Source: Pseudofulvibacter geojedonensis (GTDB lineage Bacteria > Bacteroidota > Bacteroidia > Flavobacteriales > Flavobacteriaceae). From it: DNA of 64,000 nucleotides. The translations under genes and the position numbers were made by a program. The stretch covers positions 248,001-312,000 of the forward strand of contig NZ_JBHTJM010000010.1 in NCBI RefSeq assembly GCF_042675745.1, in the 5' to 3' direction. The notes under the pieces were generated by a model. It saw only the letters and a list, made by a program, of their open reading frames with translations. It was not told where the DNA came from and ran no database searches. Below are positions 49,273 through 58,179 of the stretch, in pieces (position 1 is the stretch's first letter; the number at the start of each line of letters is the position of its first letter).

Positions 49273-51126
49273 TTAAATACTATCAACAAACTCCTTAAAA
49301 ACATTTTTATGTAACTCTAAATCCATGTTGCCAGATAATGCTACACGTGCAATATAATCTTTATCTCCTTCTTTAGTAGTTCCTTGTGTTGAGGTAGCAG
49401 GAATAGTCCAATAGCATCCTTTTAATTGTCCGTAACTCACACAATACTTACTTTCTTGTGGGATTTTACTAATCATTAAATTAATTAGTTTTAAGTTTAA
49501 AGCTCTTTTGTAAGTTTCTCTCTCCTCTTCGGAATTCCCTTTAGTTGGTAAATCAAGAGAAAAAACTGATGGAGTAAAGCCTTGCTCTGCTAATTCTTCT
49601 GATACAAAATTGATTTTTGCATTGGGTAAAGTTTCTTCAATATAAGTTACAAACTCACGCGTATTTACATAAGCACTTTGAATTCGCTCATTCATAGATG
49701 GTAATTGCTCTGCTAATATTTCATATTGTAAGCTAGTAGCTTCATTATCGCACAATACTAAATGGTTTTCTATTTTATCCATTAAATGTGCTGCTTTTTG
49801 GTTTGCTATAGAGAAACCAGCTGTACATTTTCCTCCACTAGGGAATTTAGAACCACTTACATAAGCAATGGTTTGTACTTGAGTTAATATGTCGTTATTG
49901 CCTAAAAAGTGAACATTCGGACAAAAAGTTTGATCTAATATAAAAACTGGAGCAATAGCTTTTTCTTCGGTACTAGTGAATCGTTCTTTACTTAATACTT
50001 CTTTTAGTTGGATTAGATCTGGAACTTCAACTCTAGGGTTGGTAGGTATTTCTGCAATAATATAAGGAACAGCATCTTCCTGTGCTATTTGTTTTAAAAC
50101 TACATCAATACTGTCAACCATATTTTGGTCACCATCAACTGGTAAGTCCATTACTTCAATTAAATCACTACATGCTGCAACTCTTCTAGCCTGATCGTTA
50201 GTTCCACCATAGCAATTTGGAGGAACAATAAAACGAATATCTTTTCCTTTATAATTTTCTAAAGCGTGATCTACTAACCCCATCATAATAGCGTACTGAA
50301 TAGATAAACCGCTAGAACCTACTACTGCTTTTGCCTTAGAATTAGTAATTGATTGAATGGTATCTAAAACACTAGCTTTATTGTTAGCTCTGTTTTTTAC
50401 TGAATTTTCTGAAAAATCATTCCCAACCAACTTGTTTAAAACGGCTAAACAATTAATAGGAGTCATAGCAATAGTCTCTCGTCTTCTTACATGCTGAATT
50501 TCTGAAATATAATTGCTTTGATTTTGGGTAGCTAATAAAATACTACCGTAATCATTGTGTGTGTTGATGTAAAAATCTACTTGTGGAATTATATCAAACT
50601 CATAAATGTTTTCAGGTTGACTTACTAAAATAGTACTGCCATTAAAACTGTCTAATTCAGATAAATTATTTAGTTTAACTAGGTTGAAAGAATATCCGTA
50701 TACGGTTTTAATTAGTTCTGTGTTAAAAGAATCTGGTAACTTATTGGCATAGACAATACGAGTTTCTTCATTAGCTAATAAATTCTTTCTTAATACTGCT
50801 AGTATTGGAGTAACGCTAGACGAAAAACTAATTACATGTTTTGCGTCTAAGTTGTAATTTGTAGCAATTGCCCATTCTAATACACAAGATAAAGGGTGAC
50901 CTAGCCTAATATAATCGTAAGCAGTTGGTAGTTCTTTTAACTTTTCTGCATCTGAATTATTGCTTTTATATAGGTTTATGAATTCATCTAAAAACTCAGT
51001 TTTAGCTAGGGATTCATTATAAATATCTAAACGATGTGTAGTTAGATTTAGCCAGTCTGATGGCATATTATCTAATACATTTTTAATATAGTTTAGGATA
51101 TTGTTGTCTTGCATAATTTTAAGCAT
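49273..51126 (-). CDS. Large PLP-dependent enzyme of the Cys/Met metabolism type
   Basis: 617 residues, about 200 longer than ordinary cystathionine gamma-synthase-like enzymes. The extra length lies in the N-terminal half. The PLP lysine is probably Lys427 in SGSKFPSGGKCTAGF. The cofactor-contacting region FILDQTFCPN lies about 30 residues earlier, and FIVPPNCYGGTNDQARRVA matches the family's tyrosine-containing substrate loop. It is cytoplasmic. Likely chemistry is elimination or gamma-replacement on an amino acid, but the substrate is unknown. The start may be 51126 or the ATG four codons later. It lies 68 nt upstream of the radical SAM gene. Confidence 0.8.
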   Translation of the reverse strand: MLKIMQDNNILNYIKNVLDNMPSDWLNLTTHRLDIYNESLAKTEFLDEFINLYKSNNSDAEKLKELPTAYDYIRLGHPLSCVLEWAIATNYNLDAKHVISFSSSVTPILAVLRKNLLANEETRIVYANKLPDSFNTELIKTVYGYSFNLVKLNNLSELDSFNGSTILVSQPENIYEFDIIPQVDFYINTHNDYGSILLATQNQSNYISEIQHVRRRETIAMTPINCLAVLNKLVGNDFSENSVKNRANNKASVLDTIQSITNSKAKAVVGSSGLSIQYAIMMGLVDHALENYKGKDIRFIVPPNCYGGTNDQARRVAACSDLIEVMDLPVDGDQNMVDSIDVVLKQIAQEDAVPYIIAEIPTNPRVEVPDLIQLKEVLSKERFTSTEEKAIAPVFILDQTFCPNVHFLGNNDILTQVQTIAYVSGSKFPSGGKCTAGFSIANQKAAHLMDKIENHLVLCDNEATSLQYEILAEQLPSMNERIQSAYVNTREFVTYIEETLPNAKINFVSEELAEQGFTPSVFSLDLPTKGNSEEERETYKRALNLKLINLMISKIPQESKYCVSYGQLKGCYWTIPATSTQGTTKEGDKDYIARVALSGNMDLELHKNVFKEFVDSI

Positions 51127-51188
51127 TTAAATAGAGGGTAAAGATAGTTTAAATAGGAGTGTTGTAAAAGGTGTAGACAAAGGTAAAA

Positions 51189-51749
51189 TTAAAAACTTCT
51201 CATTATATCCAGTACATCTGACTTTGTGTATTCTCCTTTTTTTATAAAATATTCTCCATTTGGTTTTAATATTAAAAAACCACCATTAAGTTTATCATAA
51301 TTGAAGAATAATTTTTTAATTATGTTTTGTTTGTCTATAATCCAGTTTATTTTATTTCCGTGGTAATAATATAAATCTGTGACATCTTTATTTATAATCC
51401 AAAAATGGTTACAGGGCTCAATAGAATTTAACTTTTTTTGCATATTCCCATAGAATATATCCCATGGAACTTGATAGTTTTTTATACTTATTGAAGGGTT
51501 ATTGTTTATAAAATTTACAACTATCTTTTTGGAAAAATCTATATCTGAAGGATTTATATCAGTTAAATGTTTCTTTAAGTTTTCTAAATTATTTTTTGAT
51601 AAAGTATTTGTACTGTGACTTTTGACGAAAGTTTTTTTTCCTTCTTTAGATTCTAGTGTATACAAATACGGTTCTTCGTTAATCAGGCTGTTAGACGATA
51701 AACAGCTTGATAAAAGTAAAGCTCCTAAAGCGACAAAAGTATATTTCAT
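51189..51749 (-). CDS. Lipoprotein of unknown function
   Basis: 186 residues starting MKYTFVALGALLLSSC, a textbook lipoprotein signal with lipidated Cys near 16. The mature part has no known domain. The frame stays open upstream to 51860, but those 37 residues show no signal or homology and run into the glycosyltransferase gene, so I chose ATG 51747-51749. It is membrane-anchored and faces the periplasm. Confidence 0.75.
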   Translation of the reverse strand: MKYTFVALGALLLSSCLSSNSLINEEPYLYTLESKEGKKTFVKSHSTNTLSKNNLENLKKHLTDINPSDIDFSKKIVVNFINNNPSISIKNYQVPWDIFYGNMQKKLNSIEPCNHFWIINKDVTDLYYYHGNKINWIIDKQNIIKKLFFNYDKLNGGFLILKPNGEYFIKKGEYTKSDVLDIMRSF

Positions 51750-51817
51750 ATGTATATAAAAAATAAATATACGTAATGTCTTAATATATAGTGTTGGCTT
51801 TATGTGAAAGTTGTAGA

Positions 51818-52831
51818 TTACAAGAAAAACCAATAATCTTCTACAGGTTGTTTGTTCCAAGAGTTCAATAACTCTTTAACTTCTTTTTTGCCATCAGGAG
51901 AAGCAGTTACTACAATAATTTGTGGGTTATCTAGATTCTTTACTTCATTATAATGTTGCATTCTAACATCGTAAATGTCTTTGCCTATTTTCTTTTCATT
52001 ATCGCAAACCCAATGAAAGGTATCATTGTTGGTTAGTAAATGTTTGGCCATGTCTTTACCATTTTTACCTGCTCCCCAAAGTACTAATGGTCTAGTTGTA
52101 TCTCGGTCTAATTCATAAAAAAAGCGGACTTTTAACTCGAAGTAACGGTTGTCTTTGTATTCGTCCCAAGTACGAGAAATTCTATTAGAACGGTCTCGCC
52201 AATGATGTAAAATTTTGTCTAAGCCAACTACTTTTAAATTGTTTCTGTAAAAACGAAAACACAAATCGTAATCTTCAGGGTATATTAACGGATTAAAAGC
52301 GCCAGCATTATCAAAATCTTCTTTATGTAATAACCAACAATGAGACGGAATAACACATTCCGTATATATTTCTTGATAGTGTGAATTGGTTCTTGCAACC
52401 TCGTTTAACCAACGTTCATATTTTAAAAATCCATCACCAACTTCTCCCTCGTCTACAAAGTGTTCTGTTCCGCCAGCAATAACAGTTCCTTTACCGTATT
52501 TTAACCACTCATCTACCATTACTTGTATTTTGTAATCAGGCATTTTATCGTCAGAGTCCATACGGTTAAGTAATTCTCCTTTTACAAATTGATAACCATA
52601 TTGCAGAGTAGGAATTAGTTTAGGTTTATCGCTATTATGAAACTTAATTCTTGAATCTTTATTTGCATACTCTTGTAATATTTGTGGAGTCGCATCAGAA
52701 GAATGATCGTTAACGGCAATTAATTCCCAGTTCTGATAAGTCTGATTAATAATAGAATCGATACAAGCGTGAAGATATGGAGCAGTATCTTTTACTGCCA
52801 TTATAATAGATACAAGTGGTTGTTGGTTCAT
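51818..52831 (-). CDS. Family 2 glycosyltransferase with C-terminal Rossmann-like domain
   Basis: 337 residues. The GT-A domain (about 5-215) has VSIIMAVKDTAPYL, the nucleotide-binding AVNDHSSDATP and the NRMDSDDKM metal motif. A second region (about 235-337) begins LVLWGAGKNGKDMAKHLL, a GxGxxG-type nucleotide-binding motif, and continues as a small alpha/beta domain. It probably transfers a sugar to a surface glycan. The second domain may bind a nucleotide or sugar. It lies 12 nt after the epimerase gene. Confidence 0.9.
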   Translation of the reverse strand: MNQQPLVSIIMAVKDTAPYLHACIDSIINQTYQNWELIAVNDHSSDATPQILQEYANKDSRIKFHNSDKPKLIPTLQYGYQFVKGELLNRMDSDDKMPDYKIQVMVDEWLKYGKGTVIAGGTEHFVDEGEVGDGFLKYERWLNEVARTNSHYQEIYTECVIPSHCWLLHKEDFDNAGAFNPLIYPEDYDLCFRFYRNNLKVVGLDKILHHWRDRSNRISRTWDEYKDNRYFELKVRFFYELDRDTTRPLVLWGAGKNGKDMAKHLLTNNDTFHWVCDNEKKIGKDIYDVRMQHYNEVKNLDNPQIIVVTASPDGKKEVKELLNSWNKQPVEDYWFFL

Positions 52832-52843
52832 AAAATTATATTG

Positions 52844-53839
52844 TTAGTTTCTCCATGATGGAGGTAAGTTTTTTTCTATTTCAATATTTTCAAAAGAATT
52901 ACTGGTTCTTGCACCGTGTTCTTTAACCCAATCAGCCATTTTTTCTAATCCATTTTTTAAGCTTATGTAGGGTTGAGGTTGAAAGACTTGTTCAAATTTT
53001 TTATGACAAGAATAGGCATGTTCTACCTCATCTCTTTTTTCTAAATATTGAATGTTTGTTTGACTATTAAAGCATTCTGAAACTTCTTCGGCTAGTTGTT
53101 TTACGGTATAAACGGTATCATCTCCAATATTAAAGGTTTGATTGTATGCCTCTTTAATATTGACAGCGTTGGCTATGTACGGAGCAACATCATCTATATA
53201 AGTAAATGCTCTGCTTTGTTCTCCATCACCAAAAATGGTTAAGGCTTTATTTTGTAGTAGTTGATTCATGAAAATACCAACTACATTACGGTATTTATCG
53301 CCAATATTTTGATGAGGGCCATATACATTATGAGGTCTAAAAATAATAGAGTCTAAACCAAATAATTGCTTAGCATTTTTTAGGTCTTGTTCTACTGCAT
53401 ATTTAGCAATTCCGTAAGGGTCTTCTGGTTGTGGGTATTGCTCTTCTTTTAATGGCAATTCGTTTTCTCCATATACCGCAATAGAAGAAGTAAACACAAA
53501 GCACTTAACATTATAGTTTACCGAAGCATTAATTAAGTTAATACTACCAATAAGGTTGTTGTTGTAATTGAATCGCCTAATAAAATGACTTAATCCTTCA
53601 GCTGCATAAGCTGCTAAATGATACACATAAGTAAATAGATATTTTTTAAACAAGCTATTTATCAATTTTTCATTGCAAATAGAACCAACATAAAGATTAG
53701 CTTCTGTTGGAACATTGTCTTTATTACCACCAGATAGATCATCTAATACGATAACATTATGGCCTAATTTAATTAACTCTTTTGCCACGTGTGAGCCAAT
53801 AAATCCTGCTCCTCCGGTTACTAGTGAAGTGATGTTCAT
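52844..53839 (-). CDS. NAD-dependent nucleotide-sugar epimerase/dehydratase
   Basis: 331-residue extended SDR enzyme. The NAD motif is TGGAGFIGSHVAKEL at the N-terminus. The catalytic YxxxK is DPYGIAKYAVEQ near residue 148, with the Ser in FTSSIAVYGE. It most resembles UDP-glucose 4-epimerase or UDP-glucuronate decarboxylase-type proteins. The exact sugar is not decided. It sits 1 nt after the TPR lipoprotein gene and 12 nt before the glycosyltransferase, so a glycan-building role is plausible. Confidence 0.9.
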   Translation of the reverse strand: MNITSLVTGGAGFIGSHVAKELIKLGHNVIVLDDLSGGNKDNVPTEANLYVGSICNEKLINSLFKKYLFTYVYHLAAYAAEGLSHFIRRFNYNNNLIGSINLINASVNYNVKCFVFTSSIAVYGENELPLKEEQYPQPEDPYGIAKYAVEQDLKNAKQLFGLDSIIFRPHNVYGPHQNIGDKYRNVVGIFMNQLLQNKALTIFGDGEQSRAFTYIDDVAPYIANAVNIKEAYNQTFNIGDDTVYTVKQLAEEVSECFNSQTNIQYLEKRDEVEHAYSCHKKFEQVFQPQPYISLKNGLEKMADWVKEHGARTSNSFENIEIEKNLPPSWRN

Positions 53840-53840
53840 T

Positions 53841-54446
53841 TTAAATACAATCTTGAAGTATTATATTTTTGTGTTTTAAATACTGTTTGCTTACTTCAGG
53901 GTCAAGCTCCATGTTTTTAGATTTTTCTATGAGTTGTTGTATTTTTTTGCAATTATTGCCTTGTTCGTAATTTATTAACGCTAAATAATAATTTGCATAA
54001 GATATCCAATAATCTGAATCTGATCTTTCAATTAACTTATTTAGTATGTTTTCTGCTTCTGAGTGTTTTTTTAGTATTAGAAATACTCGAGATTCATTTA
54101 TATAATTTATCCAATATGTTGGGTCGACTTCTCTACTTTGTTTAAAGTAATTTATCGCATCTAAATTATTGTTTTTAGATAATTCAACTCTTCCGAGTTC
54201 ATTGTAAGTAATTGGGTTCTTTTCATATTTCAATGATTTTTTTAGATAAAAAGTAGCTGAGTCAAAATCATTGGCTTCTAAAAAATATCTTCCTTTCAAA
54301 TAATATGAATAAGCATTCGTGTTTAAAATCTCTTGATTTATATGCCTTGAAGGGTTATGCTGTACAGGGACTTTATCTTCTTTGTTTGATTTGCACGAGT
54401 AAGTTATTGAACATAAAATAAATATTAGAGTAACTTTATTTATCAT
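53841..54446 (-). CDS. TPR-repeat lipoprotein
   Basis: 201 residues. The lipoprotein signal is FILCSITYSCKSN with lipidated Cys near 18. At least four TPR-like helix pairs occupy about residues 44-170, including YYLKGRYFLEANDFDSATFYLKKSL in pieces. TPR lipoproteins of this kind serve as scaffolds in the periplasm or outer membrane. It lies between a DEAD-box helicase gene and the epimerase, each within a few nt. No enzyme motif is seen. Confidence 0.85.
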   Translation of the reverse strand: MINKVTLIFILCSITYSCKSNKEDKVPVQHNPSRHINQEILNTNAYSYYLKGRYFLEANDFDSATFYLKKSLKYEKNPITYNELGRVELSKNNNLDAINYFKQSREVDPTYWINYINESRVFLILKKHSEAENILNKLIERSDSDYWISYANYYLALINYEQGNNCKKIQQLIEKSKNMELDPEVSKQYLKHKNIILQDCI

Positions 54447-54457
54447 TTTTAATTAGT

Positions 54458-55693
54458 TTAATACCAACGTTTCTTTTTCTTTTTAGAAGCAATAGATTTG
54501 CGTCCTTTTTTGTGTTTACTTCCTTTCTTTTTATGAACTTCTGGTTTAGCCTTTGGGTCTAAAGGATAGGGGTGGTCTTCTTCAACAGTTATATGTTTAT
54601 TAATTAGTTTTTGAATACTAACTACATAAGCTTTTTCATCTGCAGAACAAAAAGAATAAGCACCTCCAGATTTGCCAGCTCTAGCCGTTCTACCTATTCT
54701 GTGCACATAAGTTTCTGGTTTGCTAGGTAGGTCAAAATTAATAACTGCATCTAGGCTATCAATATCGATACCTCGAGCTGCTACATCTGTGGCTATTAAA
54801 ATATTAGCATCACCTTTTTTAAAACTGTTTAATGCTTCTTGACGTCCGCTCTGACTTTTATCACCGTGAATACTAACAGCTTTATAGTTGTTTCTCAACA
54901 AAGTTTTTTCTAGTTTATCTACGCCGTATTTGGTACGTCTAAATATTACAATTGTTCCTTTAATAGTATTACGTAATAAATGTAAACACAGTTCGATTTT
55001 CTTAGGTTTGGGAACAAAATAAAGTAGTTCGTGAATTCCTTTAGCTGTAGCTGAGTTTGGAGCAACAAACACCTTTTTAGGATCAGTTAATATACTATTG
55101 GCTAAATGCTCTACTTTATAAGGCATTGTAGCAGAGAAGAGTAATGTTTGTTTTTCTGACGGACAAAGACGCTCAATCTTTTTTACATCATCTATAAAGC
55201 CCATATCAAGCATTAAATCGGCTTCATCTAACACAAAAGTCTCAATATAATCTAGGTTAACTATATCTTGTTTGTGTAAGTCTAGCAGTCTACCTGGAGT
55301 AGCTACTAAAATATCCACTCCTTTTCTCAAGATGTCTTTTTGAGGTTCTATAGAAGCTCCGCCAAAAACAACAGTTGTTCTTAAGTTGGTATAAGTACTA
55401 TATACTTTAAAATTTTCTTCAATTTGTAAGGCCAATTCTCTAGTTGGGCTCACAATTAATGCTCGTATCTTTTTTCCTTTTTTAGGAGCATCTTGTTTAT
55501 CAAATAATTGCTGTAAAATAGGTAAAGCAAAAGCTGCAGTCTTTCCTGTTCCTGTTTGTGCAGAAGCAATTAAATCGTGTTTCTCTAATATAACCGGAAT
55601 AGCTTTTTCTTGAACTAAAGTAGGTGTATCATAACCTTGTTCAGCAATAGCTCTTAAAATAGGGCGATTTAGTTTGAGTTCTTTAAAATTCAT
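54458..55693 (-). CDS. DEAD-box RNA helicase (second copy in the window)
   Basis: 411-residue DEAD-box protein with Q motif FKELKLNRPILRAI, motif I ASAQTGTGKTA, DEAD, SAT and HRIGRTARAG. A strongly basic Lys-rich tail (about 375-411) ends in RKSIASKKKKKRW. It is a different paralogue from the helicase at 43 kb, with a different tail. Its own -7 element lies about 30 bp upstream. The next genes (TPR lipoprotein, epimerase, GT2) follow at short spacing, so it may head a mixed operon. Confidence 0.95.
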   Translation of the reverse strand: MNFKELKLNRPILRAIAEQGYDTPTLVQEKAIPVILEKHDLIASAQTGTGKTAAFALPILQQLFDKQDAPKKGKKIRALIVSPTRELALQIEENFKVYSTYTNLRTTVVFGGASIEPQKDILRKGVDILVATPGRLLDLHKQDIVNLDYIETFVLDEADLMLDMGFIDDVKKIERLCPSEKQTLLFSATMPYKVEHLANSILTDPKKVFVAPNSATAKGIHELLYFVPKPKKIELCLHLLRNTIKGTIVIFRRTKYGVDKLEKTLLRNNYKAVSIHGDKSQSGRQEALNSFKKGDANILIATDVAARGIDIDSLDAVINFDLPSKPETYVHRIGRTARAGKSGGAYSFCSADEKAYVVSIQKLINKHITVEEDHPYPLDPKAKPEVHKKKGSKHKKGRKSIASKKKKKRWY

Positions 55694-55722
55694 AATGGTT
55701 TAATGATATTAGAAATACGAAA

Positions 55723-55730
55723 CAAAGATA
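55723..55730 (-). promoter_or_regulatory. -7 promoter element for the DEAD-box helicase at 55 kb
   Basis: TATCTTTG on the minus strand, about 30 bp before the ATG, matches TAnnTTTG. Confidence 0.55.
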
Positions 55731-55765
55731 GGGGAAAAGTATAGATGTAGAGCTTATTAAATAAT

Positions 55766-55790
55766 AAAGCACCTCTAAAAGAGATGCTTT
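55766..55790 (-). terminator. Terminator of slyD
   Basis: On the minus strand the stem AAAGCATCTCT pairs with AGAGGTGCTTT (one G-U) around a TTT loop, followed by A/T-rich sequence, 24 nt past the slyD stop. Confidence 0.7.
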
Positions 55791-55813
55791 GTAATATTAA
55801 AAATATTTGGTTC

Positions 55814-56317
55814 TTAGTGTTCGTGTCCACCTGGTCCGTGAACGTGACCGTGATCAATTTCTTCAGCTGTTGCTTCTCTAACATCTACCACAGCACCAGT
55901 AAAATGTAAATCTTGGTCAGCTAAAGGATGGTTTACATCTACCGTAACAGTAGTTTCATTTATTGATAGAACTTTACCAGGAATCACTCTCCCGTGTTGA
56001 TCTTGTAATGGTAACATATTACCAACTGCAACTTGCTCTACTAATTTACCATCTTCCATAAACATATCTTGAGCTAAATCTATAACAGCTTCTTCGGTTC
56101 TAGTTCCATAAGCGTTTTCAGATTTAATACCGAAAGAAAAAGTGTCACCAGCGTTTAAAGCAGTAACATTGTTTTCAAACTCAGGAATCATTTGTCCTAA
56201 ACCAGATAAAAATACTAAAGGTTGCTTTCCTTCTGTAGTTTCAATCATTTCTCCTTCTGCAGTATCTCTAAATAATTTGTAATCTACAGTAATTACTTTG
56301 TGTGTTTGATCACTCAT
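55814..56317 (-). CDS. slyD: FKBP-type peptidyl-prolyl isomerase SlyD
   Basis: 167-residue FKBP fold with an IF (insert-in-flap) domain, as in SlyD. The core includes PLVFLSGLGQMIPEFE and the C-terminal NHPLADQDLHFTGAVVDVREA. It ends in a His/Gly-rich tail (HGHVHGPGGHEH), which binds nickel or other metals in SlyD. It catalyses prolyl isomerisation and acts as a chaperone in the cytoplasm. It has its own promoter and terminator. Confidence 0.94.
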   Translation of the reverse strand: MSDQTHKVITVDYKLFRDTAEGEMIETTEGKQPLVFLSGLGQMIPEFENNVTALNAGDTFSFGIKSENAYGTRTEEAVIDLAQDMFMEDGKLVEQVAVGNMLPLQDQHGRVIPGKVLSINETTVTVDVNHPLADQDLHFTGAVVDVREATAEEIDHGHVHGPGGHEH

Positions 56318-56333
56318 TTGTATAAAATTTGTG

Positions 56334-56341
56334 CAAAGCTA
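56334..56341 (-). promoter_or_regulatory. -7 promoter element for slyD
   Basis: TAGCTTTG on the minus strand lies 17 bp before the slyD ATG. Confidence 0.5.
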
Positions 56342-56377
56342 AACTAATTATATCAATGAAGCTTTTGAAAAGGAGAA

Positions 56378-57178
56378 TTAATCTTTTTTAACAATCCAAA
56401 TATCCTGAGGTATCCAGTTGTCAATTGGTTTTTGAATAATGTGATCAACGATGTTTGCATTTTTAAATAGTTTTTGCATAAAAGGTGTTGGGTGGAAGGC
56501 TGAGTAAACTCTATGCCCCTCAGTAACATTTCCTCTCACTATTAATTCTCCATTATTATAAGATTCTTGTTCCTCAGTAGTTAATTTTGAAATAAAGTTG
56601 TCGCCCTGAGCTGTAAGTAGTAATATTCCATTTGGTTTTAAAATTCGATATAATTCTTGAAACCACTCATAATGTTTATCTTCGGATAAATGAGTAATTA
56701 TTGATAGACCATAAATGACATCGAATTCATTATCTGAATAGGGTAATTTAGCATCAATTGTATTGTGGTTAAAACTGATACGTGATAGGTTTTCAGAACA
56801 CCATTTTATTGATTTTTGATTATAATCAGTCCCATAAAAAGAGCAATTATTGCTAATAACTTCTGGTAAGTGTCTAATAATTCTTCCAGGTCCACATCCC
56901 CAGTCAAGAATTTTTTTATTTTTTAGTTCAATGTGTTTACAGAAAAGAGTTGTTAGCCATTCTGCATTTTTTTTTCCAGACTCATAGTATTTTCTATAAC
57001 TCATTTGAAAAGATTCATACATCAAGTAATCTGGTGGAAACTTAAACGAAGGATGCTCTTTTTTGAACGCCTCATTTTCAGCTTTATTCTTCCTTTTTTC
57101 AATATAAAACCTCGTCTTATCTGCTAGATGAATTAATTTGAATTTTCTGAGAAATTGTGACAGGTCACTTTTTTTCAT
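56378..57178 (-). CDS. Class I SAM-dependent methyltransferase
   Basis: 266 residues. The Methyltransf_11/25-type fold carries SAM motif I ILDWGCGPGRIIRHL near residue 95 and motif II-III around FDVIYGLSIITHL and LYRILKPNGILLL. A basic N-terminal region of about 75 residues precedes it. The substrate is unknown; the type is often found with glycan or lipid modification genes. It lies 36 nt after ywbE at the end of the trp operon and could be transcribed with it. Confidence 0.88.
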   Translation of the reverse strand: MKKSDLSQFLRKFKLIHLADKTRFYIEKRKNKAENEAFKKEHPSFKFPPDYLMYESFQMSYRKYYESGKKNAEWLTTLFCKHIELKNKKILDWGCGPGRIIRHLPEVISNNCSFYGTDYNQKSIKWCSENLSRISFNHNTIDAKLPYSDNEFDVIYGLSIITHLSEDKHYEWFQELYRILKPNGILLLTAQGDNFISKLTTEEQESYNNGELIVRGNVTEGHRVYSAFHPTPFMQKLFKNANIVDHIIQKPIDNWIPQDIWIVKKD

Positions 57179-57214
57179 AGTGAATAGATGTTGACGTTTT
57201 CAATTATTGAGCGG

Positions 57215-57412
57215 CTAATGTATAAAAACTTTTTTAACCCTTCCTACAGCGCCACCTTCTATCATTACTTTTATACCGTGAGGATGAGTAGGCGATTTGG
57301 TTAATATTTTAACTACTATCCCTTCTGTTAAATTGCCAGAAAGTTGATCTTTTTTTAAAACGATAGCAACTTTTGAATCTATTGCAATGTCTTTTCTGTT
57401 TTGACCGTTCAT
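57215..57412 (-). CDS. ywbE: YwbE-family protein
   Basis: 65-residue conserved protein with the family sequence VAIVLKKDQLSGNLTEGIV and the C-terminal HPHGIKVMIEGG and VGRVKKV. It is related to the small YwbE beta-barrel proteins of Bacillus, with no known function. It starts 2 nt after the trpA stop and belongs to the trp transcript here. Confidence 0.92.
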   Translation of the reverse strand: MNGQNRKDIAIDSKVAIVLKKDQLSGNLTEGIVVKILTKSPTHPHGIKVMIEGGAVGRVKKVFIH

Positions 57413-57414
57413 AA

Positions 57415-58179
57415 TTACCTTATAGTTTTTGTAAAGGCTTTTATATTATTTACTCCATTTTTATTTAAATGTTTTATAAAAGCACTGCCAATAATAGCTC
57501 CTTTTGCTTTGTTAGTTGCTTGAGTAAAAGTTTCATTGTTAGAAATACCAAAACCAACTATTTGAGGGTTTTTTAAGTTCATGTTAGCTATTCTAGAAAA
57601 ATAAGCTTCTTGTTCTTTTCCAAAACCAGATTTTGCACCTGTAGTACTTGCAGATGATACCATGTAAATAAAACTATCTGATATAGTATCTATAAAGCGA
57701 ATTCGTTCATCAGAAGTCTGAGGAGTAATTAAAAAGATATTTTTTAAATTGTATTGCTCAAATAATTCTTTGTATTCTGATAAATATTGATCTACTGGTA
57801 AATCAGGTATAATTAGTCCATCAATACCAACCTCTCTACATTTTTTACAAAAAGCTTCAATACCGTATTGTATCATTGGGTTAAAGTAACCCATAATGAT
57901 TAATGGAATAGATACTGATTCTCTAATGTTTTCTAATTGCTCAAAAAGTGATTCGGTAGTCATGCCATTTTTTAAGGCTATAGTTGAACTTTCCTGAATA
58001 GTAGGGCCATCTGCTAAAGGGTCAGAAAAAGGCAAGCCAATTTCTACCATATCCACTCCAGATTGTTCTAAGTTTTTTAAAACAGTTTCTGTATCATTAA
58101 TAGATGGGTAGCCAGCTGTAAAGTATATTGATAGAAGCTTTTTATCTTCTGATAGTTTTTGGTTAATTCTATTCATCAT
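57415..58179 (-). CDS. trpA: Tryptophan synthase alpha chain
   Basis: 254-residue TIM-barrel subunit that cleaves indole-3-glycerol phosphate to indole. The signature VEIGLPFSDPLADGPTIQ carries the catalytic Asp, and the substrate loop ends in GFGISN. It works as an alpha2-beta2 complex with TrpB, whose stop shares one base with the trpA ATG. A second ATG directly follows, so the start could be one codon later. Confidence 0.98.
   Translation of the reverse strand: MMNRINQKLSEDKKLLSIYFTAGYPSINDTETVLKNLEQSGVDMVEIGLPFSDPLADGPTIQESSTIALKNGMTTESLFEQLENIRESVSIPLIIMGYFNPMIQYGIEAFCKKCREVGIDGLIIPDLPVDQYLSEYKELFEQYNLKNIFLITPQTSDERIRFIDTISDSFIYMVSSASTTGAKSGFGKEQEAYFSRIANMNLKNPQIVGFGISNNETFTQATNKAKGAIIGSAFIKHLNKNGVNNIKAFTKTIR

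Noticed and set aside
46515..51126. A RiPP biosynthetic cluster built on the radical SAM protein
   Set aside because: No short precursor peptide, leader-binding domain, protease or export gene is present, so only an unassigned enzyme set can be claimed.
51750..51860. Extended N-terminus of the lipoprotein at 51.2 kb
   Set aside because: The added 37 residues run into the glycosyltransferase gene, and a clear lipoprotein signal begins at the internal ATG 51749.
55690..55884. 64-codon open frame on the minus strand overlapping the end of slyD
   Set aside because: It lies in another frame of the SlyD tail and its terminator, with no protein-like motif.
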